From Planctomycetota bacterium (GTDB lineage: Bacteria; Planctomycetota; J058): DNA of 64,000 nt. The notes beneath the pieces are model-generated. The model saw only the letters and a list, made by a program, of their open reading frames with translations. It had not been told where the DNA came from and did not search any database. The translations under genes and the position numbers were made by a program. The stretch's first letter is position 1; each line of letters starts with the position of its first letter. The stretch lies in NCBI GenBank assembly GCA_019636275.1, contig JAHBXY010000012.1:1-64000 (forward strand), read 5' to 3'. Positions 58,695 through 64,000 of this stretch are shown here, one piece after another.

Positions 58695-59685
58695 GGCGGC
58701 GCACGAGCCCGGGGCCCTCGTAGATCAGGCCCGTGTAGACCTGCACCGCGGCGCAGCCCATGGCCAGGAGGTCGGCCGCCCGCTCGGGCCGGTCGACGCC
58801 GCCGACGCCGATCACCGGGACGCGCCCGGCGGCGGCGGCCAGCGCGGCCGCGATGCGCGCCCGCGCGAGGGGGAACAGGGGCGCCCCGGAGAGGCCGCCC
58901 TCGGGGAGGCCGTCGGGATGGGCCACGGGGCGCGTGATCGTCGTGTTGGTGGCGACGATCCCGGCCGCGCCGCCCTCGATCGCCAGGTCCACGGCCTCGG
59001 CCAGGGCCTCGGGCTCGAGGTCGGGCGCGAGCTTGAGCAGCACCGGCCTGCCGGCGGCCGCGCCGCGCGTGGCCTCGAGGATCCTCAGGAGGGGCTCGCG
59101 GGCCTGCAGCGCCCGCAGCCCCGGCGTGTTGGGCGAGCTGACGTTGACGACCAGCCAGTCGGCGAGCGGGGCCAGGCGGGCGGCGACGCGCGCGTAGTCG
59201 ACGTGCGCCTCCTCGGCGGGCGTGTCCTTGTTCTTGCCCAGGTTCAGGGCCACGGGGATCGTCGGCCAGCGGCCCGCGGCGCGCAGGGCCTCGAGGCGCG
59301 CGCCGACCGCCTCGGCCCCGTCGCTCGGGAAGCCCATGCGGTTGATCAGCGCCCGCTCGGCCGGGAGGCGGTGGACGCGCGGGCGCGGGTTGCCGGGCTG
59401 CGGCCGCGGGGTCACGGTGCCCACCTCGACGAAGCCCAGCCCCAGCCGCTCCCAGAGCGGCAGGGCCAGGGCGTCCTTGTCGAGCCCGGCGGCGAGCCCG
59501 ATCGGCGAGGGGATCGTGCGGCCGAGGAGCGGACGGGCGAGGCCCGCCGGGGGGCGCCCGCCCGCCAGGGCCCCCAGCAGCCGTGGGCAGCGGCGGGCCA
59601 GCGCCAGCGTGGCGTGGTGGGCGCGCTCGGGGTCGAGGCGGAAGAGGATCGGGCGCAGGAGCGCCGGCCAGGCGAGGTCGCGCAC
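58666..59685 (-). CDS. pyrD: dihydroorotate dehydrogenase, class 2
   Basis: 339 residues from GTG 59685. Class 2 layout with N-terminal helices (LLRPILFRLDPERAHHATLA), SPIGLAAGLDKDALALPLWE, FVEVGTVTPRPQPGNPRPRV, and the catalytic Ser region VNVSSPNTPGLRALQ; then LKLAPDLE, NTTITRP, GGLSGAPLFPLARARI, VIGVGGVDRPERAADLLAMG. Oxidises dihydroorotate with quinone at the inner membrane in pyrimidine synthesis. A TAGGAT box 7 nt upstream fixes the start. Confidence 0.95.
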   Translation of the reverse strand: MRDLAWPALLRPILFRLDPERAHHATLALARRCPRLLGALAGGRPPAGLARPLLGRTIPSPIGLAAGLDKDALALPLWERLGLGFVEVGTVTPRPQPGNPRPRVHRLPAERALINRMGFPSDGAEAVGARLEALRAAGRWPTIPVALNLGKNKDTPAEEAHVDYARVAARLAPLADWLVVNVSSPNTPGLRALQAREPLLRILEATRGAAAGRPVLLKLAPDLEPEALAEAVDLAIEGGAAGIVATNTTITRPVAHPDGLPEGGLSGAPLFPLARARIAAALAAAAGRVPVIGVGGVDRPERAADLLAMGCAAVQVYTGLIYEGPGLVRRLNAHLARRA

Positions 59686-59692
59686 GCGGGGG

Positions 59693-59698
59693 ATCCTA
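59693..59698 (-). promoter_or_regulatory. -10 box TAGGAT before pyrD
   Basis: TAGGAT on the minus strand, 7 nt before GTG 59685. Same sequence and spacing as at 313-318. Confidence 0.5.
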
Positions 59699-59738
59699 CC
59701 CGGCGCGGGCGGGGCCTGAACGAGCGCCGCGCGGGCCG

Positions 59739-59744
59739 TATCAT
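59739..59744 (+). promoter_or_regulatory. candidate -10 box TATCAT
   Basis: TATCAT lies 34 nt before ATG 59779, with GGAAGGAG as ribosome binding site between. Confidence 0.3.
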
Positions 59745-59778
59745 GGCGTCGGTGCCCCCGCCTGCGGAAGGAGCGAGC

Positions 59779-61857
59779 ATGCGCGCGTGCGTCGTCGCGG
59801 TCATCTTCGTCGTCGCCGGCGCGGCGCCCCCCGCCGCCGCGCAGGACCAGCGCGCGCCCGCCAACCAGCTCCACTACCCGCTGTCGGACGACCTCGCCGA
59901 CATGCTGCGCTCGGCGAACGCCGCCCGCGGGCGGGGCGAGCTGGAGGCGGCGATCGACCTCTACCGGGCGGTGCTCGACCAGGACGGCGGCGGGCGCGGC
60001 GGCTACCAGCTCGCGCCGGCGCCGGCCGCGGGCCGGGGCCAGCCGCGGCGCTACCTGGGCGTCACCGAGCAGGCGATCGCCGGGCTGCGCGCCCTGCCGC
60101 CGGCGGGCGTCAAGCTCTTCCGCGCCCGCTACGACTTCCGCGCGGGCTCGGCGTTCGACGCGGCGCGCGGCGCTCCCGAGCCGTTCGTGGCCCTGGCGCG
60201 CGTCTACGAGCTCTACCCGATCTCCGGCCACGCGACGCGGATCCTCGAGGCCATGGCCGACCTGGCCCTCGAGCGCGGCGACCTCGAGCGGGCCGCGCGC
60301 ACCCTCGAGGCGCTCCTGGCCCACCACCGCGACGAGCTGCCCGACCCGACCCGCGTGCGCAGGAAGCAGCTCCTGTGCGCCGTGGGCCTCGGCCAGCCCG
60401 AGCGCGTGCGCGCCCTGGCGCCGGCGCTCCAGGAGGGCCAGCGGCGCGGCTGGGCCGACGACCTGGTCCTGCGCGCGATCGAGGCCGAGGAGCGGCGCGC
60501 CGGGCGCACGCAGGACGCGGGGCCCTGGCTGCACCTGGTCCGCGCGGACCCGGCGAACCGCGCCGCCGTCGACGCGCGCCCGGCGGTGGGGCCGGCGCGC
60601 TTCGCCCCGCGCACCTTCGAGTCGCAGGGCGCCGCCGGCGGCTTCGAGCGCTTCATGCCCGGCCAGCCGACCGCGCAGGTGCCGCCGTCGCGCCACCTGC
60701 CGCTCCTGCACGGCGGGCGGGTGTTCGTGAGCACGGCCGACCAGGTGTTCACGTTCGACGCGCGCACGGGCGACCCGGGGCCGCGGATCTCGCGGCTCGG
60801 CCCCCACTTCCCCGACGGCAACGCCAAGGCGCAGTTCGGCGGCGCGATCACCCGCGAGACGTTCGTGGCGCCGCTGGTCAACGACGTCGTCAACGAGCAG
60901 CAGTTCCGCGGCATCCCGATCAAGGTCAAGATCCCGCTGCGCAAGCTGGCCGGCTTCGACATCCCCAACTGGCGCTGGCTGTGGAACCACGCGCGGACGC
61001 TCGACGGGACGCCCTACGAGCGGTGGAGCTTCCCCGCCCCGCCGACGGCGGTCGAGGGCCTCGTGTTCGCGCCGGCCTTCGCGCTCGAGGGCTTCGTCAA
61101 CTGCCACGTGGCGGCCTTCGACGCGCGCACGGGCGAGCGCGTGTGGACGACCTGGGTGGTCAGCGGGCAGGTCGAGCAGACCATGTTCGGCGAGCACTCG
61201 ACCGAGCCGCTGTGCGCCCCGGTGGCCGTGAGCGACGGGGTCGTCTACTACTCGAGCTCGTTCGGCTGCGCGGCGGCGCTCGACGCGACGACCGGGCGCC
61301 CGCTGTGGGTCACCGAGTACGAGCAGATCGAGGTGCGCCCGCCCAAGGGCTTCTACCCGGAGCCGCGCGACATCACCTGGGAGAACAACGCCGTCTCCGT
61401 CGTGTCCGGCGTCGTCGTGGTCGCGCCGCTCGACTCGCCCACGTTCGTCGGCCTCGACGCGCGCACGGGCGAGCGCCTGTGGGAGGCGCGGCAGCGGGTC
61501 CCCGGGGCGGCGGGCATGCTGTCGTTCATCGTCGCCGCCTCGCAGCACGACGCCGAGGGCGCGGTGGTCCTCGGCGGCGGCGCCGAGGTGCGCTGCGTCG
61601 GCGCCCGGAGCGGCAAGCTCCTGTGGCGCGCCGACGTGCGCGGCCGGACGGTGGCCGGCCGCGGCTGCGTCGCCGACGGCGCCGTCCTCGTGCCGCTGAG
61701 CGGCAACGAGGTGGCGCTGTTCGACCTCGTGACCGGCAAGCGCAGCGGCACGCTCTCGGTCGGCCTCACCGGCAACATCATGCTCGTCGGCGAGCACGCG
61801 CTCGTCACCGGCGGCGGCAAGCTCGTCGTGCACCGCATCGGCTCACGCGACTTCTAG
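59779..61857 (+). CDS. secreted PQQ-like beta-propeller with helical N-terminal part
   Basis: 692 residues from ATG 59779 behind GGAAGGAGCGAGC. Signal peptide ACVVAVIFVVAGAAPPAAA. Residues about 40-260 are helical with TPR-like pairs (SANAARGRGELEAAIDLYRA, ILEAMADLALERGDLERAAR). From about 310 on there are PQQ-enzyme-like blades: HGGRVFVSTADQVFTFDART, VAAFDARTGERVWTTWV, AALDATTGRPLWVTEYEQ, VGLDARTGERLWEARQ, CVGARSGKLLWRADV. The 'LDxxTGxxLW' signature supports a propeller of 7-8 blades. No catalytic quinoprotein residues are obvious, so a scaffold like BamB is as likely as an enzyme. Confidence 0.85.
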   Translation: MRACVVAVIFVVAGAAPPAAAQDQRAPANQLHYPLSDDLADMLRSANAARGRGELEAAIDLYRAVLDQDGGGRGGYQLAPAPAAGRGQPRRYLGVTEQAIAGLRALPPAGVKLFRARYDFRAGSAFDAARGAPEPFVALARVYELYPISGHATRILEAMADLALERGDLERAARTLEALLAHHRDELPDPTRVRRKQLLCAVGLGQPERVRALAPALQEGQRRGWADDLVLRAIEAEERRAGRTQDAGPWLHLVRADPANRAAVDARPAVGPARFAPRTFESQGAAGGFERFMPGQPTAQVPPSRHLPLLHGGRVFVSTADQVFTFDARTGDPGPRISRLGPHFPDGNAKAQFGGAITRETFVAPLVNDVVNEQQFRGIPIKVKIPLRKLAGFDIPNWRWLWNHARTLDGTPYERWSFPAPPTAVEGLVFAPAFALEGFVNCHVAAFDARTGERVWTTWVVSGQVEQTMFGEHSTEPLCAPVAVSDGVVYYSSSFGCAAALDATTGRPLWVTEYEQIEVRPPKGFYPEPRDITWENNAVSVVSGVVVVAPLDSPTFVGLDARTGERLWEARQRVPGAAGMLSFIVAASQHDAEGAVVLGGGAEVRCVGARSGKLLWRADVRGRTVAGRGCVADGAVLVPLSGNEVALFDLVTGKRSGTLSVGLTGNIMLVGEHALVTGGGKLVVHRIGSRDF

Positions 61858-61898
61858 AGAGAGGTCGGCCGCCCGGCGCGGCAGGAGACCACCGGTCA

Positions 61899-62085
61899 GA
61901 GCCCCTGAAAGATCGGCGCTACCACGTCTCGCTGGTGACCAGCCTTCGACCGGAGCAGCACGTGAGGCGAGGGCGACGAGGCTGAGCCGCGGCGGCGAGG
62001 CGCGCGGGCGACGACGTAGCGACCTACCTGAGCCCGCGCGCGCGCCGCCGCGGCCAGGCACGACCCTCGCAGCCGTCGAGCACAC
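61899..62085 (+). repeat. intergenic repeat A, copy 3
   Basis: About 187 bp, near-identical in inverted orientation to 30691-30879 and partly to 27881-28206. It fills most of the 249-bp gap between the propeller gene and the next start. Ends about 10 nt before the TAGAGT box. Confidence 0.85.
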
Positions 62086-62094
62086 CTCAGCGGG

Positions 62095-62100
62095 TAGAGT
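62095..62100 (+). promoter_or_regulatory. -10 box TAGAGT
   Basis: TAGAGT ends 6 nt before GTG 62107. Leaderless-type geometry. Confidence 0.5.
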
Positions 62101-62106
62101 GCGGCG

Positions 62107-63369
62107 GTGCCGCGCCGCCGCCCGAGACCTCAGCCCGACGGCTCCCCCGCCGCGACGTGGACCGCGCCCGAGCAGGCCGGCGCGTTCGGCGGGTTCATCG
62201 GGCCGCGGAACCTCGTCTCGCTCGTGCAGGGGACGGCGCCCTACCTGTTCGACGGCTCGGCCCCGGCCTTCGCCGCGCCGCCGCCGACGCCGCCCGGGCG
62301 CCTCGACGCGCTGGCGCCGGGCCCGCTCGGCTGGTGGTCGATCCTGCGCGCCGCCGACCGGCTCGAGACCGCGGCCGAGCCGACGCCCGAGCAGCTCACC
62401 GACTACTTCGCCCTGTGCGTGGCCGCGCACTTCGCCACGGTGGCCACCTTCGTGCCGACCGACGTCGACACGAAGATCCGCGCGCACCTCTGGTGGCGGC
62501 GCCCCCCCGAGGAGCTGGCCCGCCAGCGCCGCGTGGCGCTGGCGACCGCCGCCTGGGACATCACGGGCGTCAGCGCCCGCGTCGTCGACGTCGACCCGGA
62601 GGTCGGCCGCGTCTCCGGCCACGACGGCGAGCGGCTGTCGATCCTCTGCGGCGGCGCGCTGGGGCACCTGGCCGCCGGCGAGGCCGACGGCCTGGCCGAG
62701 CTCGAGGCGGCGATCGACGCCGAGCTCGCGCGCCAGGCCGAGGCGTTCGCCCGCCTCGCCCGCGCGCCCGGCCGCGAGCGCGACCTCCTCGTCGCGGCCG
62801 CATCGATCGTCCACAACGCCGGCGACGTCGACCAGGGCCTCTCCGCCTCCTGGGGCAAGCCGCTCCTGCGCGCGCCGGCCGGGGCGCGCCTGCGCGAGCG
62901 CTTCGGCCGCCTGGCCCACGAGGGCCCCCGGCGCTACGGCGGGGCGTTCGCGCGCGCGGCGACCCTCTACCGCGAGCTCCTCGCCAGCGAGGGCCACCGC
63001 CACTACCCGCTGCGCGAGACCAGGCTCCTGCGCGCGCACCCGGCGCTCCTCCTGCCGGTGGGACCGTTCTTCGACGACTGGGGGGCCACGCTGGCCTCGT
63101 GGCCGCCGTGGAGCGCTCCGGAGCGGGCCGAGGCGCTGGCCGCCGTCGTCCACGGCGTGCGCAAGGTGAAGGGCCAGGAGGGCTACTACCGCGCGCTCGC
63201 CGGCTTCGACCGCGTCCGGCGCCTCGACGCCTCCGACCTCCAGCCGCACCTGCCCTCGGGCGTGCGCGCCGAGCTCAAGGACCCGACGCTCAGGAAGAAG
63301 GTCGCCGTCCGGCGCGAGTCGTTCGAGTCGTCGCTGTTCAAGCGGGCCCGGGCGCTCGTCGGCCGCTGA
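62107..63369 (+). CDS. 420-residue protein of unknown function
   Basis: 420 residues from GTG 62107. No signal peptide or membrane helix. Stretches such as NLVSLVQGTAPYLFDGSAPA, YFALCVAAHFATVATFVPTD, KIRAHLWWRRPPEELARQRR, LVAAASIVHNAGDVDQGLSA and HGVRKVKGQEGYYRALAGFD point to a mainly helical, cytoplasmic protein. Conserved-looking His and Asp residues (VHNAGDVDQG) could be a metal site, but this is a guess. Family not recognised. Confidence 0.75.
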   Translation: MPRRRPRPQPDGSPAATWTAPEQAGAFGGFIGPRNLVSLVQGTAPYLFDGSAPAFAAPPPTPPGRLDALAPGPLGWWSILRAADRLETAAEPTPEQLTDYFALCVAAHFATVATFVPTDVDTKIRAHLWWRRPPEELARQRRVALATAAWDITGVSARVVDVDPEVGRVSGHDGERLSILCGGALGHLAAGEADGLAELEAAIDAELARQAEAFARLARAPGRERDLLVAAASIVHNAGDVDQGLSASWGKPLLRAPAGARLRERFGRLAHEGPRRYGGAFARAATLYRELLASEGHRHYPLRETRLLRAHPALLLPVGPFFDDWGATLASWPPWSAPERAEALAAVVHGVRKVKGQEGYYRALAGFDRVRRLDASDLQPHLPSGVRAELKDPTLRKKVAVRRESFESSLFKRARALVGR

Positions 63370-63424
63370 CGCCTTGTTGCCACGCTCCGGACTGGGTAGC
63401 GTCGCCGCCCACAGGAGGCCCCCC

Positions 63425-64000
63425 ATGCACCGCTCCACGCCGCTCGGCACCGCCGCGCTGCTCGTCGCCCTGCTCACGCTGTCGCTGGCGTCGGGCCAGG
63501 ACGGGAACCCCTTCGCGCGGCGGCGGGCCCCCGCCAAGCGCGACCCGTCGCTCCCCGCCTGGGCGGGCGCCTTCACCGACGAGAGCGGGACCCTGGCCCT
63601 GATCCTCGGCCCCACCGGCAAGGCGCGCTTCGAGGGCGTCCTCGTCGACCAGGAGGCGCAGGAGCTGCTCGAGGTCGAGGGCGAGGTCGGCGAGGGCGTC
63701 CTCGGCGGCCGGGTCACGCGCGGCGAGGAGCGCTACCCGTTCAGCGCCCGCGTCGACGGCGACGCGCTGGTGATCACCTCCGGCCAGACGACGACGCGCT
63801 GGACCCGCGCGCCGGGCGACGCGCAGGCGGGCGAGGCGCTGAGGAACCTGCGCGAGGCGCGCCTCCACGGCAACGAGGCGGCGGCGATCGGCGCCCTGAA
63901 GACGATCAACACGGCCCAGGTGGTCTTCCGCGAGGGGGACAAGGACGGCAACGGCGAGCTCGACTACGGCACGCTCGCGCAGCTCGCGCACGCGCGGCTC
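63425..64000 (+). CDS. secreted protein with prepilin-like C-terminal segment (cut by window end)
   Basis: At least 192 residues from ATG 63425, preceded by AGGAGG. Signal peptide TPLGTAALLVALLTLSLASG. The middle (WAGAFTDESGTLALILGPTG, FEGVLVDQEAQELLEVEGEV) is beta-like. Then HGNEAAAIGALKTINTAQVV and REGDKDGNGELDYGTLAQLA match the stretch that follows the membrane helix in type II/IV pseudopilins ('NEAxAIGALxTINTAQ'), but here it comes without that helix at the N-terminus. The frame is open at base 64000. Confidence 0.75.
   Translation, partial: MHRSTPLGTAALLVALLTLSLASGQDGNPFARRRAPAKRDPSLPAWAGAFTDESGTLALILGPTGKARFEGVLVDQEAQELLEVEGEVGEGVLGGRVTRGEERYPFSARVDGDALVITSGQTTTRWTRAPGDAQAGEALRNLREARLHGNEAAAIGALKTINTAQVVFREGDKDGNGELDYGTLAQLAHARL

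Overview
The window is very GC-rich (by eye about three quarters G+C, nearly saturated at third codon positions) and densely coded. Lipoproteins, signal peptides, SurE and a FabF/FabH-type fatty acid synthase point to a Gram-negative-type bacterium. Ser/Thr kinases fused to TPR arrays or to an FGE/SUMF1-fold domain, secreted propeller proteins and TPR membrane proteins with GspE-N-like heads are the usual profile of Planctomycetota. I favour that phylum, but Myxococcota or another high-GC lineage is not excluded. I saw no rRNA, tRNA, CRISPR array, transposase or phage genes.

Layout. 0-6.7 kb: start of a membrane protein leaving the window, then two paralogous TPR membrane proteins and a lipoprotein. 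The second TPR gene has its Asp-Pro-Phe-Ala repeat region scattered over three frames. 6.8-13.1 kb: biotin carboxylase, a GcdA-like carboxyltransferase fused to a biotin domain, a RING-like/pentapeptide-repeat protein, an SDR and a small unknown. 13.4-19.2 kb: a GT4 glycosyltransferase converging on a five-gene minus-strand operon (small zinc protein, GT28-like transferase, membrane protein, radical SAM protein, GT4). 19.2-24.7 kb: a secreted propeller protein, then a tightly overlapped operon TIGR01777 epimerase - SRPBCC - DUF2878 - DHRS12-like SDR - acyltransferase behind a GTATA-N7-TATAC dyad. This gene set resembles the light/singlet-oxygen lipid clusters of other bacteria. 24.7-37.3 kb: M1 aminopeptidase with HEAT repeats, CBS protein, two PAC2-family proteins sharing a C-terminal tail, universal stress protein, amidase, SDR and small unknowns.

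37.3-44.5 kb: a kinase-TPR receptor, a YceK-like lipoprotein, a group II intron that can be delimited at both ends (41498-43643; its reverse transcriptase is frameshifted), and a double-FHA protein. 44.6-49.7 kb: the core fatty-acid operon rpmF-fabH-fabD-fabG-acpP-fabF plus an 87-codon extra gene, driven by a near-consensus sigma-70 promoter and lacking plsX between rpmF and fabH. 49.7-64 kb: surE, a VanZ-like protein, an APH-fold kinase, several unknown proteins, an SDR with a nearby SDR stub, a kinase-FGE fusion, pyrD, a secreted PQQ-like propeller, and a secreted protein running off the end.

Two things cut across the genes. First, many genes have a TANNNT box only 6-9 nt before the start codon, which suggests widespread leaderless transcription. 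Second, two families of structured intergenic repeats occur: A (three copies) and B (two copies), with one B nested inside an A. This suggests that small non-autonomous elements have moved in this genome.
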